Positions 33,376-43,560 of a stretch of DNA of 64,000 bases are shown here, piece after piece; within the stretch, counting starts at the first letter, position 1, and each line of letters begins with the position of its first letter. Position numbers and translations under genes: made by a program. Under the pieces are notes generated by a model. The model made no database searches. It was given only the letters and a program-made list of their open reading frames with translations, and had not been told where the DNA came from. The DNA lies in contig CACNUO010000006.1 in the NCBI GenBank assembly GCA_902623585.1, positions 1 to 64,000 on the forward strand, given 5' to 3'. The stretch comes from an uncultured Alphaproteobacteria bacterium (GTDB lineage Bacteria > Pseudomonadota > Alphaproteobacteria > HIMB59 > GCA-002718135).

Positions 33376-34001
33376 GCTCCAATAAATTCTTTTAGTAAGT
33401 TTAATCCTTGGGAGGAACTTTTTTCAGGATGAAACTGAACGCCATATATATTTTCTTTTCCAACTATTGAAGCAAAATTTGTTCCATACTTAGTTTCTGC
33501 CAAAATATTGTCTTTATTGGCACAATCGAAATAATATGAGTGAACGAAATAATAGTCATTTTTATTTGAGATTAAGTTATTGTATTTTGAATTTGTTGGT
33601 GTTGCCAAGTTCCATCCCATATGAGGAAGTTTTAAATTATCTCCTGGCAATAATTTAATTTGACCGTCTATCCAACCTAGACCTTCATGATCTCCATTTT
33701 CTTCACTCATCTTAGCAAGCATTTGCATACCAACACATATACCCAAAAAAGGTTTCTTTTTTATTAATGCAAACTCAGAAAGCTCATCGATCAATCCATC
33801 TGTTTTTTTTAAACCATTCATGCATGTAGAAAAGGCCCCTTGGCCTGGTAATACAATGTGGGTTGAGTTTTTTACATCATTTAATTTTTTTGAAATTAAA
33901 ACGTCAACCTCAATATTGTTATCTTTTGCTATTTTAATAAAAGATTTTTGTGCAGACAAAACATTACCTGAGCCGTAATCGACAATAGTGATTTTTTTCA
34001 T
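33372..34001 (-). CDS. hisH: Imidazole glycerol phosphate synthase subunit HisH
   Basis: IVDYGSGNVLSAQKS, FLGICVGMQML, GVQFHPEKSS. Confidence 0.97.
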   Translation of the reverse strand: MKKITIVDYGSGNVLSAQKSFIKIAKDNNIEVDVLISKKLNDVKNSTHIVLPGQGAFSTCMNGLKKTDGLIDELSEFALIKKKPFLGICVGMQMLAKMSEENGDHEGLGWIDGQIKLLPGDNLKLPHMGWNLATPTNSKYNNLISNKNDYYFVHSYYFDCANKDNILAETKYGTNFASIVGKENIYGVQFHPEKSSSQGLNLLKEFIGA

Positions 34002-34007
34002 TAAAAA

Positions 34008-34595
34008 CTAAAGAGTGCCTTTTGATGATGGAATATTGTCTTTTCTTCTGCTATCTATTTCGACAGCAAGTCTTAAACTTTTAGCAAATGCTTTAAAACA
34101 TGATTCAATGATATGGTGATTGTTTTTTCCATACAGGTTTTCAATATGTAAATTACATTTTGATTCATTTGAAAATGCTTTGAAAAATTCATGGAACAAT
34201 TCTGTATCCATTTCACCAATTTTTTTTAAACCAAGATTAACATTCCACACAAGCTCTGGTCTTCCACTTAAATCAATAACACATCTTGATAAGCATTCGT
34301 CCATAGGAACATATGAAAACCCATATCTGTTTATTCCCTTCTTATCATCCAGTGCTTTGTTAATAGCTAAAGCAATTGAGTAAGCTGTATCTTCAACTGA
34401 ATGATGAAGATCAACATTAGTATCTCCTTCACATTTTAAATTTATATCTATCAAGCTATGATGAGATAATAATTCAAGCATGTGATCAAAAAACCCAATA
34501 TGTGTTGAAATTTTAGATTGGCCAGTGCCATCTAAGTTAACTTCACAAGTTATCTTGGTTTCTTTAGTGTTTCTCTCTAGTTTACCTTTTCGCAT
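34008..34595 (-). CDS. hisB: Imidazoleglycerol-phosphate dehydratase
   Basis: RNTKETKI, STHIGFFDHMLELLSHHS, DLHHSVEDTAYSIALA. Confidence 0.97.
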   Translation of the reverse strand: MRKGKLERNTKETKITCEVNLDGTGQSKISTHIGFFDHMLELLSHHSLIDINLKCEGDTNVDLHHSVEDTAYSIALAINKALDDKKGINRYGFSYVPMDECLSRCVIDLSGRPELVWNVNLGLKKIGEMDTELFHEFFKAFSNESKCNLHIENLYGKNNHHIIESCFKAFAKSLRLAVEIDSRRKDNIPSSKGTL

Positions 34596-34639
34596 TTTTG
34601 CCTAATATCAGTGAAATATAATTTATTCTAGGTAAATTA

Positions 34640-34667
34640 CTTGATAAAAATAATTAAATAGCCATCT
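34640..34667 (+). promoter_or_regulatory. Candidate sigma32 (RpoH) promoter upstream of hslVU
   Basis: CTTGAT-N16-CCATCT, same architecture as the dnaK candidate; -10 ends 9 nt before the hslV ATG. Confidence 0.55.
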
Positions 34668-34676
34668 TAAGAATTA

Positions 34677-35225
34677 ATGGAAAAAAATATTATTAAATCA
34701 ACTACTATTGTAGGAATCAGAAAAGACAATCTTGTCGTAATTGCGGGTGATGGTCAGGCTAGTCTTGGTAATACGGTAATGAAATCAAATGTTAAAAAAA
34801 TTAGAAGGCTTGGCGCCGATGAAACTGTTATATCTGGTTTTGCAGGATCAACTGCAGATGCATTTGCTTTGTTTGAAAGATTAGAGGGAAAATTAGATCA
34901 ATATAAGAACCAACTTAAAAGAGCTTGTGTAGAATTAGCTAAAGATTGGAGAACAGATAGATATCTAAGAAGACTAGAAGCAATGATGATCGTAGCTGAT
35001 AAGGATGTAAGTCTGTTGTTATCTGGGACTGGTGACGTAATTGAATCTGACGATGGAATACTTGCGATAGGTTCTGGGGGGCCATACGCAAATAGTGCTG
35101 CTAAAGCATTAATGAAAAACACAAAAATGAATGCAAAAGAAATTGCTATAGAATCACTTAATATAGCAGCAGATATTTGTATTTATACAAACCATAATAT
35201 TATTTCAGAAACTATTGAGCTGTAA
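34677..35225 (+). CDS. hslV: ATP-dependent protease subunit HslV
   Basis: [29 protein letters not shown]; precedes hslU. Confidence 0.97.
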   Translation: MEKNIIKSTTIVGIRKDNLVVIAGDGQASLGNTVMKSNVKKIRRLGADETVISGFAGSTADAFALFERLEGKLDQYKNQLKRACVELAKDWRTDRYLRRLEAMMIVADKDVSLLLSGTGDVIESDDGILAIGSGGPYANSAAKALMKNTKMNAKEIAIESLNIAADICIYTNHNIISETIEL

Positions 35226-36540
35226 AATGGAATCTAGTTTTAGTCCAAGAGAAATTGTTTCTGAATTAGATAAGTTTATCATTGGTCAGAACAATGCAAA
35301 AAAAGCTGTTGCAGTTGCTTTAAGAAATAGATGGAGAAGAAAACAACTTGATGACTCTTTAAAAGAGGAAATTGTGCCCAAAAATATTTTAATGGTTGGT
35401 CCAACGGGTTGCGGTAAAACAGAAATCTCACGAAGGCTTGCTAAGTTAGCAAACGCACCTTTTGTAAAAGTTGAGGCGACCAAGTTTACAGAGGTTGGAT
35501 ATGTTGGAAGAGATGTTGAGCAAATAATAAGAGACCTGGTTGAAATAAGTATTACAAAAACAAAAATACAAATGGGTCAAGAGGTGAAGGCAAAAGCAGA
35601 AAAAAATGCAGAAGAAAGAATTTTAGATGTTTTGGTTTCTAAAAGCTCTACACCAGCTACTCGAGATAATTTTAGAAAAAAACTAAGATCAGGCGAACTA
35701 AATGATAATGAGGTTGAAATTCCAGTTTCAGCTAATGCGAATTTAAGTTTACCCACTATGGATGTACCTGGTATGCCTGGTTCTCAAATGGGGATGATTA
35801 ATTTAGGTGATGTATTTGGAAAAGGTTTTGGTAATCAAAAGAAAATGAAAAAAATGAGTGTCAAAGATTCTCATGCATATTTGTTAAATGAGGAAACTGA
35901 TAAGCTTTTAGATAAAGATAAAATAAACTCAAGAGCATTGGATGATGTAGAGCAAAATGGTATCGTTTTCATAGATGAAATAGATAAAATTACATCAAGA
36001 GCTGATAGAAGTGGTGCGGATGTTTCAAGAGAAGGTGTTCAAAGAGATTTATTACCACTTATTGAGGGAACCGCTGTTACTACAAAATATGGTGTGGTAA
36101 AAACAGATTACATTTTGTTCATTGCATCAGGCGCATTTCATTTATCAAAACCATCAGATATGCTTCCTGAACTTCAAGGTAGATTACCAATTAGAGTAGA
36201 GCTTGATAGTCTTAGTAAAAAAGATTTTAAACTTATTCTTACTGAAACACAAAACAGTTTGATTAAGCAGTATCAAGGACTTCTGGGAACAGAGAAGGTC
36301 GATTTGAAATTTGAAGAAGATGGAATTGATACCATCGCTTCTCTCTCTACAGAGATAAATCAGAACGTAGAAAATATAGGCGCTAGAAGGCTCCATACAG
36401 TAATGGAAAAACTACTTGAAGAGGTTAGTTATACAGCCTCAGATATAGGCCCTACAGAAATAATAATTAATAAGGAATACGTTGAAAATAGCTTAGGAGA
36501 ACTTATTAAAAGTCAGGACTTATCGAAGTTTATATTGTAA
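35215..36540 (+). CDS. hslU: ATP-dependent protease ATPase subunit HslU
   Basis: [53 protein letters not shown]. Confidence 0.98.
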   Translation: MSCKMESSFSPREIVSELDKFIIGQNNAKKAVAVALRNRWRRKQLDDSLKEEIVPKNILMVGPTGCGKTEISRRLAKLANAPFVKVEATKFTEVGYVGRDVEQIIRDLVEISITKTKIQMGQEVKAKAEKNAEERILDVLVSKSSTPATRDNFRKKLRSGELNDNEVEIPVSANANLSLPTMDVPGMPGSQMGMINLGDVFGKGFGNQKKMKKMSVKDSHAYLLNEETDKLLDKDKINSRALDDVEQNGIVFIDEIDKITSRADRSGADVSREGVQRDLLPLIEGTAVTTKYGVVKTDYILFIASGAFHLSKPSDMLPELQGRLPIRVELDSLSKKDFKLILTETQNSLIKQYQGLLGTEKVDLKFEEDGIDTIASLSTEINQNVENIGARRLHTVMEKLLEEVSYTASDIGPTEIIINKEYVENSLGELIKSQDLSKFIL

Positions 36541-36569
36541 AGCTCATTTAATTTTTTAAAAATTATAAA

Positions 36570-37904
36570 ATGAGTCTTTTTAAAAATATAAGAATTGAGC
36601 TACTTGTTCTTTTAATAATATCTTTAAATGTTTTCATATCATTCAATTTAGATCTAGGGCTGTATAATTATTTTAAAGATTTTAATAAAAGTCTTAATAG
36701 TGTTTATTTAAAAGAATTTTTTGTAGACATAACAAGGCTCGGGAGCTCATCTTGGTATTTTGCTATTTCTGTTATTGGATTTGGTGTTGTTTATTTAAAC
36801 TACAGATTAGAATTTATAAAAATTGAAAAACAAAAAAATATAAGTAATTTTTTTGTATCGTCTTTTTTTTATATTTTGGTTGTTGGGGTTGTAACTCAGA
36901 TTCTGAAGCATATTGTTGGTAGACCAAGACCCAATCACACAAATTTTGAGGACTCTTTTGGTTTTAATTTTTTTACTTTCGACTCAAATTTTCATTCCTT
37001 TCCTTCAGGCCATTCATCAACTATATTTATAGTTTGTTTTATTCTTGTAGCCACTTTTCCAAAACTAAAATATTTTTTTTATTTTTTAGCGTCTGTTATT
37101 GCTTTGAGTAGAGTTGTAGTTGGTGCTCACTTTTTTACTGACATTGTTGCCGGTGCTATATTAGCACTTATATCTTTCAAAATTATAAACACAATCTTAG
37201 AAAAGAAATATGCCCAATATAAATTTTCAAATTTGTTGCCTGAAGACAATTCAGAGATTTATAATTATGTATTATTTTTGGTAATTAGTTGTGTGTTTAT
37301 TACTTCAGGTCCATCCATAGATTTGTATATTTCAGGTTTGTTTTATTATGGATCACAACAGTTTGCTTTACAAAGTTTTGATTTAATCTCAATATTTTTT
37401 CGAGATATTTTATTACCATTAATACTTATATATATTTTAATTTTACCAATAGTTGGGCGTTTCACTAAAATTGATAAAATTTTTTTTAATTATAAATTTT
37501 CTATCAAAGAAATAGTTTTGTTGTGGGGTTCTCAAATTATTGGAGTGTTAATTTTTGTAAACCTGATACTTAAAAATTTATGGGGGAGGGCTAGACCAAA
37601 TGATATTTTACAATTAGGTGGAAAAGAAACTTTTTCGCCATGGTTTGAAATAAGCAACGCTTGCGAAACAAATTGCTCTTTTGTTTCAGGCGATGCTTCT
37701 GTGGGCTTTTCAATTATAATTCTATATTTAATCACAAAAAATATAATTTTCCTCTATGCAAGCTTTTTTGCTGGTTTTGTATTTGGTTTAATTAGAATAA
37801 TGGCTGGCGGTCATTTTTTAAGTGACATTTTTTTTGCTGGTTTTTTTATTGTAATTTTAAATATAATTTTATTTGAATTGTATAAAAAATATTATGTTAA
37901 ATAA
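36570..37904 (+). CDS. Tandem PAP2-type phosphatase membrane protein
   Basis: Two PAP2 repeats: KHIVGRPRP/PSGH/SRVVVGAHFFTD and KNLWGRARP/SGDAS/RIMAGGHFLSD. Confidence 0.85.
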   Translation: MSLFKNIRIELLVLLIISLNVFISFNLDLGLYNYFKDFNKSLNSVYLKEFFVDITRLGSSSWYFAISVIGFGVVYLNYRLEFIKIEKQKNISNFFVSSFFYILVVGVVTQILKHIVGRPRPNHTNFEDSFGFNFFTFDSNFHSFPSGHSSTIFIVCFILVATFPKLKYFFYFLASVIALSRVVVGAHFFTDIVAGAILALISFKIINTILEKKYAQYKFSNLLPEDNSEIYNYVLFLVISCVFITSGPSIDLYISGLFYYGSQQFALQSFDLISIFFRDILLPLILIYILILPIVGRFTKIDKIFFNYKFSIKEIVLLWGSQIIGVLIFVNLILKNLWGRARPNDILQLGGKETFSPWFEISNACETNCSFVSGDASVGFSIIILYLITKNIIFLYASFFAGFVFGLIRIMAGGHFLSDIFFAGFFIVILNIILFELYKKYYVK

Positions 37905-39279
37905 AATTTTATTGCCATCATTTATTTTTTTACTTTTATTAAAAATTGGTGCCTTAAATTTTACTACCTTTAATTTGTTTGGTGATGAAGCACAGTATTG
38001 GTTATGGTCAAAAGATATTGACTTTGGTTATTTTTCAAAGCCTCCTTTTTTGTCTTGGATAATAAGAGTTTATACGGAAATATTAGGTAGTAGTTTTGTT
38101 TCATTAAAACTTCTTCCATCGTTTGTGTATTTTTTGATTGCCTGGAGTATTTATGATCTTTTACTCAACTCTGGACTAAATAAAAAAGATTCATTTACAG
38201 GTTGTTTAATTTTTTTATTTATACCTGCTGTTTCTTTTTCATCTTTTATAATTAGTACTGATCTTTTTTTATTATTATTTTGGACACTTTCACTTAATGA
38301 ATTAATTAAGATCAATAGTAAACAAGGTTTAAAAAATTTCATATTATTAGGTATTTTTCTAGGGTTAGGTTTTTTATCAAAATACGCAGCTATATATTTT
38401 TTGATTTGTTTATTTGTTTTAATTTTATTTGATAAAAGATTTAGAAAAATTTTTTTGGATAATTTATTTGGTTTTTGTCTTACCTTTTTATGTGTATTTG
38501 TAATTATCGTACCAAATATTATTTGGAACTTTAATAATGACTGGATAACACTTCAGCATACTTCGGATAATGCAAATTTTGGAAATATTGAAATAGATCT
38601 CATTAGAGGTTTAGAATTTTTATTAATTCAAGTTTTAATGTTAGGCCCGTTTATGGTTTTGGGTGGGATATTTGGATTTAATAAATGGAACTATATTCAA
38701 AAAATTTTTCTAATATTTTCTATGCCTATAATTTTAATTGTTTTAGTAGAAGCTATTATTGTCAGAGCTAATGCAAATTGGGCTGCTCCAGCTTTAATTT
38801 CTTTATTTGCTCTTTTATATATTAGAATTAATAATTCTTTTTTAAAGATAGCTAATTACATGTTTAATTTTATTGTCTGCTTAATTCTTTTTGTAATGAT
38901 TGGAATGAGCTATCCGTATAAAATTTTTGACCGAATAAGTGGTATAAATGATTATGCTCTAAAAATTTACAGTGGTTCTTCAGATGGTGTCGTTAAAAAT
39001 ATAGTGGTTTCAGATCGGCTTTTATTTTCAAGCCTTAATTTTGAATTAAGAGATAAGGATATTAATTTCTATATGCCACATAAAGAAGGAGATGAAATAA
39101 CAAACCACTTTAAAATAGTGTCTCCTCTTAACAAAAATATAAACGAAAATTTTACTTTAATTGGGAGTCGCTCAGATATAAATTATTTAGAGAATGAATA
39201 TAAGGTGTTAAAAATAAATTCACCTGATCAGAAATTTACAAAAAGAAAACTTGATGTTTACGAGGTTGTGTTTGAATAA
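37894..39279 (+). CDS. GT39/ArnT-like glycosyltransferase, multi-TM
   Basis: DEAQYWLWSKDIDFGYFSKPPFLSWIIRVYTEILG motif; many TM segments; start moved to internal ATG at 37894 (11-bp overlap with upstream gene). Confidence 0.85.
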   Translation: MLNKILLPSFIFLLLLKIGALNFTTFNLFGDEAQYWLWSKDIDFGYFSKPPFLSWIIRVYTEILGSSFVSLKLLPSFVYFLIAWSIYDLLLNSGLNKKDSFTGCLIFLFIPAVSFSSFIISTDLFLLLFWTLSLNELIKINSKQGLKNFILLGIFLGLGFLSKYAAIYFLICLFVLILFDKRFRKIFLDNLFGFCLTFLCVFVIIVPNIIWNFNNDWITLQHTSDNANFGNIEIDLIRGLEFLLIQVLMLGPFMVLGGIFGFNKWNYIQKIFLIFSMPIILIVLVEAIIVRANANWAAPALISLFALLYIRINNSFLKIANYMFNFIVCLILFVMIGMSYPYKIFDRISGINDYALKIYSGSSDGVVKNIVVSDRLLFSSLNFELRDKDINFYMPHKEGDEITNHFKIVSPLNKNINENFTLIGSRSDINYLENEYKVLKINSPDQKFTKRKLDVYEVVFE

Positions 39280-39925
39280 ATTTCTAGTATTTTTTATTAT
39301 ATTTGTAATTAACACATCCTATGCAAATAATTTTAGTGCAGAATATAAAGTCAGCACAACAGGAATAAAAATTGGTAATTTTAGTTGGTCATTAAATATT
39401 AATGACAATATTTATCAAACAGAAATTAATTTGAAAAATTCTGGCATTTTTTCACCTTTATATAAATTTGAAGGAAGCTATCTTTCAACTGGGGTTATTG
39501 AAAACAACATATTTAAGACCCAGAATTATAAACAGTTTTGGAAAACGAAGAAGAAAACAAAAATAGTTAAAATGTCTTTTGATGATTATTTAATTGAATT
39601 AAAACAGGAGCCTATAGAAGAAGAAATAGCCAGAGTAGATCTAGAAGGCTTATATTTATATTTTGACCCAATTACCTCTTTTATAAATATTTTAAATGGA
39701 GAAAATGAGGCAAAAACAATTGATGGGAGAAGAATTTACACACTTAAACAAAACGAAAGTGAGGATGGAAATATAATTTTAGAAATTGAAGATTATGTGA
39801 ATATTTGGGCTGACCATAAAAGAAATGATTTAAAAAAAATTGAATTTTTAGTTAAAGATGATTTACTTCCATATGAAATTCTTATTCATTTCAAAAAAAG
39901 GGTATTTAAGTTAGAAAGAATTTAA
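39251..39925 (+). CDS. Exported DUF3108-like protein
   Basis: Signal peptide; FSAEYKVSTTGIKIGNFSWSL pattern; start may be an internal TTG (39266/39272). Confidence 0.7.
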   Translation: MMFTRLCLNKFLVFFIIFVINTSYANNFSAEYKVSTTGIKIGNFSWSLNINDNIYQTEINLKNSGIFSPLYKFEGSYLSTGVIENNIFKTQNYKQFWKTKKKTKIVKMSFDDYLIELKQEPIEEEIARVDLEGLYLYFDPITSFINILNGENEAKTIDGRRIYTLKQNESEDGNIILEIEDYVNIWADHKRNDLKKIEFLVKDDLLPYEILIHFKKRVFKLERI

Positions 39926-40461
39926 AACTTTTTTTTTCTTAAATAAACAAAGAGAGCTCCGTCACCCCCATGTTCAAAACCCGCATCTTGGTATGTTAAG
40001 ATATATTTCTTAAGATCGTCTTCGTTTATCCAGTTTATTATTGAGTTTTTAATCTTTCCATAGAAAAGTTTAGGGCTTATGTCTTGCTCATTTTCAATTT
40101 TTTTATGAACGCCCTTTCCAGTAATTATAAGCAAACATCTTTTATTCTTGTTATAATTTTTTTTTACCTCACTTATAAATTTTTCATGCGCTTTGACTAA
40201 ACCATATCCGTGAAGGTCAATTCTTCTATCTATATTAATTTTTCCCCGCTTAAGCTCCTTATTAACCTCACCAAATGATAGTTTAAACTCTGAGCTACTA
40301 ACCTTTTGTTCAGTTATTGTTTTTTTACTGGTATTTTTAGTATTAGTTTTTTTATCTAATTTTACATTTTTTTTATTAGTTGTTTTCGTTTTAACTATAG
40401 AGGTATCTTTCTTAAAAGGCTTTACACCCTTCATGTTTTTTAGAAAAAAATCTTCTTCCAT
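39922..40461 (-). CDS. Smr/MutS2-domain protein
   Basis: RRIDLHGYGLVKAHEKF, LLIITGKG, HGGDGALFVYLR. Confidence 0.9.
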   Translation of the reverse strand: MEEDFFLKNMKGVKPFKKDTSIVKTKTTNKKNVKLDKKTNTKNTSKKTITEQKVSSSEFKLSFGEVNKELKRGKINIDRRIDLHGYGLVKAHEKFISEVKKNYNKNKRCLLIITGKGVHKKIENEQDISPKLFYGKIKNSIINWINEDDLKKYILTYQDAGFEHGGDGALFVYLRKKKF

Positions 40462-40889
40462 TATTTTTTTGTATAGTTTTTAATTAAATTCTTTACTCTT
40501 TCCGGTGTTTGCAAATACCACAAACTGTCTAACATCTCTAGTGATGCCATGAATTTTTGTTTTTTGTTTAGAAAATAAAGCATTTTCTTAAATTTAGAGA
40601 CACCTTTTGCTCCAAGTTGAAAAATCATTTCTATTAATAATTCTTTCTCTGAAGTTGTGTGATTTTTTTTTAAAAATTTTTTTTTATATTGTTCGTGTGA
40701 TTTTTTAAAGTCTATCTCAAACAATACTTCAAAATATTTTTTTTTAAATTTTTTAATGTAATATTTATTTTCTTTTTTTGTAATAAGATGACCATAACCA
40801 ATAGTATAAAAACCTAATTGATCTTGATAAGGCTTGTCAGAATAACCCTCGTTTTTTTTAATTCGGTCTTTGAGTTCTTTAAAGGACAA
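40461..40889 (-). CDS. GH24 (phage T4-type) lysozyme-like protein
   Basis: EGYSDKPYQDQLGFYTIGYGH, satisfying the GH24 E-x8-D-x5-T catalytic spacing. Confidence 0.85.
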   Translation of the reverse strand: MSFKELKDRIKKNEGYSDKPYQDQLGFYTIGYGHLITKKENKYYIKKFKKKYFEVLFEIDFKKSHEQYKKKFLKKNHTTSEKELLIEMIFQLGAKGVSKFKKMLYFLNKKQKFMASLEMLDSLWYLQTPERVKNLIKNYTKK

Positions 40890-40892
40890 ATA

Positions 40893-41474
40893 TTAAGTTT
40901 GAGTTAATATCCATATTGGACTAGAAGAATTTACTGGTTTTTCAAAAGTCCAAGTGTCTTTATTTTTAACAATAGAACCCTCATCATTATTTAACATCTG
41001 TTCACTAATAAAATTGACCGATATTGATATTGTGTCATTTTCTACTTTTGCATCTGCGATGCCCTCTACAATAAGTGAATAAAATTGTGATTCAGGATTG
41101 TTTGTTTTTTCATCAATTGCTTTTTCAAAAGCAGAATAAACATCTTTAGACACAAGATTTTTCAGTGTTTTTTTATCTCCATTGTTGAAAGATGAAATTA
41201 TAATTTCAAAAGCTTTCTTGGCACCATCAAGAAACTCTCTGTGATTAAAATTATTTATTTTTTTATATACGACCTCAAGCTTTGTCTCATTATCCATTAG
41301 TGATGGTATTTTTTGAACATCTTCTTGTTTTTTTGTTTCTTGAGGTTTTGGCTCTGAAATATTTTTTTGAAATCCTGTTCTTTTCCCTAGAACACTCCTT
41401 AGTCTATAAATAATAAATCCAGCAATAGCTGCAAAAATTAGAATATCAAAAAATTGAAGGTCGCCGTAAATCAT
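40893..41474 (-). CDS. Tim44-like domain membrane protein
   Basis: N-terminal TM, KKAFEIIISSFNNGDKKTLKNLVSKDVYSAFEKAI; located upstream of lysozyme/Smr genes. Confidence 0.85.
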   Translation of the reverse strand: MIYGDLQFFDILIFAAIAGFIIYRLRSVLGKRTGFQKNISEPKPQETKKQEDVQKIPSLMDNETKLEVVYKKINNFNHREFLDGAKKAFEIIISSFNNGDKKTLKNLVSKDVYSAFEKAIDEKTNNPESQFYSLIVEGIADAKVENDTISISVNFISEQMLNNDEGSIVKNKDTWTFEKPVNSSSPIWILTQT

Positions 41475-41504
41475 TTGATTTTAATATAATAACTTTTTTA
41501 AATA

Positions 41505-42179
41505 TTAATAGTTAAATTTTTTCCAAAGGGGGTTTTTTAGTTTTTTTAACATTTCTTTATGGGCAAGATAATCTTCTTTGTTAACTTCTATTATTTTGGT
41601 TTTTGTTTCGTTTTTGTTGTTAATTTGTGTATTTTTTTCATCACTGTTTGAGTTTAATTCCATAGAAAACTGCTTACCCCCTCTAAGCTCTAAATAAACT
41701 GCAGCTAAAAGCTGAGAGTCAAGCAGGGCCCCATGGAATGATCTGTCTGATAAATCAATATTAAACCTTCTGCACAAATAGTCGAGGTTAGCTATTCTTG
41801 TATTTAGGACTTCTCTTGCAAGAGAAACAGTGTCAACTACAGGGTTGTCTAAATGAGGCAATCCTAAGATTGACAACTCATTATTTATAAAACCTAAATC
41901 AAATGATGCATTGTGAATTATCAATGTGTCGTTTTTCAAAAAATTTAAGAGCTCCTTGTGGTTTTCTTCAAATGGTTTTTGTTGATTAAGAAAATCATCT
42001 GAAAGACCCACAATGTTTTTTGCCCCTTCGCTTATACTTCTGTCTGGTTTGCAATAAAATTGTAGCGTGTTTCCTGTAGGAATATAGTTTTTGAGTTCCA
42101 CACAACCAACTTCTATTATTCTGTCACCGGTCTTATAATCAAGGCCTGTGGTTTCTGTATCAATTACTATTTCTCTCAT
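41505..42179 (-). CDS. dnaQ: DNA polymerase III epsilon subunit
   Basis: REIVIDTETTGLDYKTGDRIIEVGCVEL, HNASFDLGFIN, HGALLDSQLLAAVYLEL. Confidence 0.95.
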   Translation of the reverse strand: MREIVIDTETTGLDYKTGDRIIEVGCVELKNYIPTGNTLQFYCKPDRSISEGAKNIVGLSDDFLNQQKPFEENHKELLNFLKNDTLIIHNASFDLGFINNELSILGLPHLDNPVVDTVSLAREVLNTRIANLDYLCRRFNIDLSDRSFHGALLDSQLLAAVYLELRGGKQFSMELNSNSDEKNTQINNKNETKTKIIEVNKEDYLAHKEMLKKLKNPLWKKFNY

Positions 42180-42187
42180 TGTTTTAA

Positions 42188-42778
42188 CTAAAGTTTACTT
42201 ATTAGCTTATTAATCTTAATTTTATAATCCTTTAATGTCGAGTTGTTATAAATAACATAATCAGATTTCTTTTTTCTTATAACATCTGATGTTTGAGATC
42301 GGGTTATATTCTTAAATTGGTTTTCAGTCATTTTTCTAGTTTTTTTTAATCTTTTTAATCTTACCCGCTTGGAAGCTATTATCGATATTACTTTGTTGAA
42401 CTGTTTTTCTAAATTGTTTTCAAACAATAGCGGTATATCAATAAAAATTAATTTTGTTTTCTTTTGTTTTTCTTTTTTTATAAAATCAGACCTCTTTTTT
42501 CTAACTATTTTAAATATGTATAACTCGAGCTTTTTTCTTATCTGTTTATTTTCAAAAATAATCTTTGATATAATTTTTTTATCTATATTTTTTTTTGAAA
42601 TGGACTTAGACAAACCTATGGTGCGTAAATAAGTAACAAATTTTTTTTCAGGGTTTTTATATATTTTTGCCACCTGCTCATCTGAGCTGTGAATTTTAAA
42701 ACCTTTTTCTTTTAATTTACTACAAAAGGTGGATTTGCCCGATCCTATGCCGCCTGTTATTGCTATAGTTTTTGTCAT
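42188..42778 (-). CDS. coaE: Dephospho-CoA kinase
   Basis: IAITGGIGSGKSTF; FIDIPLLFENNLEKQFNKVI. Confidence 0.93.
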   Translation of the reverse strand: MTKTIAITGGIGSGKSTFCSKLKEKGFKIHSSDEQVAKIYKNPEKKFVTYLRTIGLSKSISKKNIDKKIISKIIFENKQIRKKLELYIFKIVRKKRSDFIKKEKQKKTKLIFIDIPLLFENNLEKQFNKVISIIASKRVRLKRLKKTRKMTENQFKNITRSQTSDVIRKKKSDYVIYNNSTLKDYKIKINKLISKL

Positions 42779-43560
42779 TAAATTTTTTTATAAATAGCGT
42801 TAAGCATTTTTCCATCTACAGATGGGTTTTTACCAAACCACATTTTAAAACAGGGTTTGGCTTGTTCTATCAACATTGATATTCCATAAATCTTTTTATT
42901 CTTTGGAAACTGTTTGAGAAATGGGGTGTTTTTTGGGCTGTAAACAATGTCGCTTACAATTGTAGATTTGGTGATAAGTTTTAAGTGTTTTTTCAACACA
43001 GGGTTTATTGGTGTAGTATTAATTATTAAAAAAACTCCCTCAAGGTGTGTTGCAAGATCACTATATTTTTTTGTATACTCAGCGGTTTTTGAATACTTAA
43101 TTTTTTTCTTAGATCTATTGAAAATTAAAATGTCCTTAAAACCCCTCTTCTTTAAAACATAGTGAATGGCGTGTGATGCGCCTCCATAACCCAGAATAAT
43201 AACTTTTCTGTTTTTGGTTTTTTTTATATTTGGTAGAGTTTTATAATATCCTGTCCAATCAGTATTGGTTCCATTTATAGTTTTTTTATTTATTACACAG
43301 TTCACAGCTCCAATTTTTTTTGCATGAGCGTCTATTTTGCCAAGATGTTTGATAATTTTGTTTTTAAATGGGATCGTTACATTTAGACCAAGCGTATCTT
43401 TTTTTTCCAAAACCTCTCTTATTTTTCTGTGAAAGTTTTTTTCTGTAAGCTCTAAATATCCATAACTTGCTTTAATGTTATATTTTTTAAACCAATAGTT
43501 AAATATTGTTGGCGAAAGACTTTTAGATACTCTGTTCCCAACTACGTAAAGTTTTTTCAT
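42778..43560 (-). CDS. aroE: Shikimate dehydrogenase
   Basis: VVGNRVSKSLSPTIFNYWF, GLNVTIPFKN, GAVNCVI, LGYGGASHAI. Confidence 0.95.
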   Translation of the reverse strand: MKKLYVVGNRVSKSLSPTIFNYWFKKYNIKASYGYLELTEKNFHRKIREVLEKKDTLGLNVTIPFKNKIIKHLGKIDAHAKKIGAVNCVINKKTINGTNTDWTGYYKTLPNIKKTKNRKVIILGYGGASHAIHYVLKKRGFKDILIFNRSKKKIKYSKTAEYTKKYSDLATHLEGVFLIINTTPINPVLKKHLKLITKSTIVSDIVYSPKNTPFLKQFPKNKKIYGISMLIEQAKPCFKMWFGKNPSVDGKMLNAIYKKI

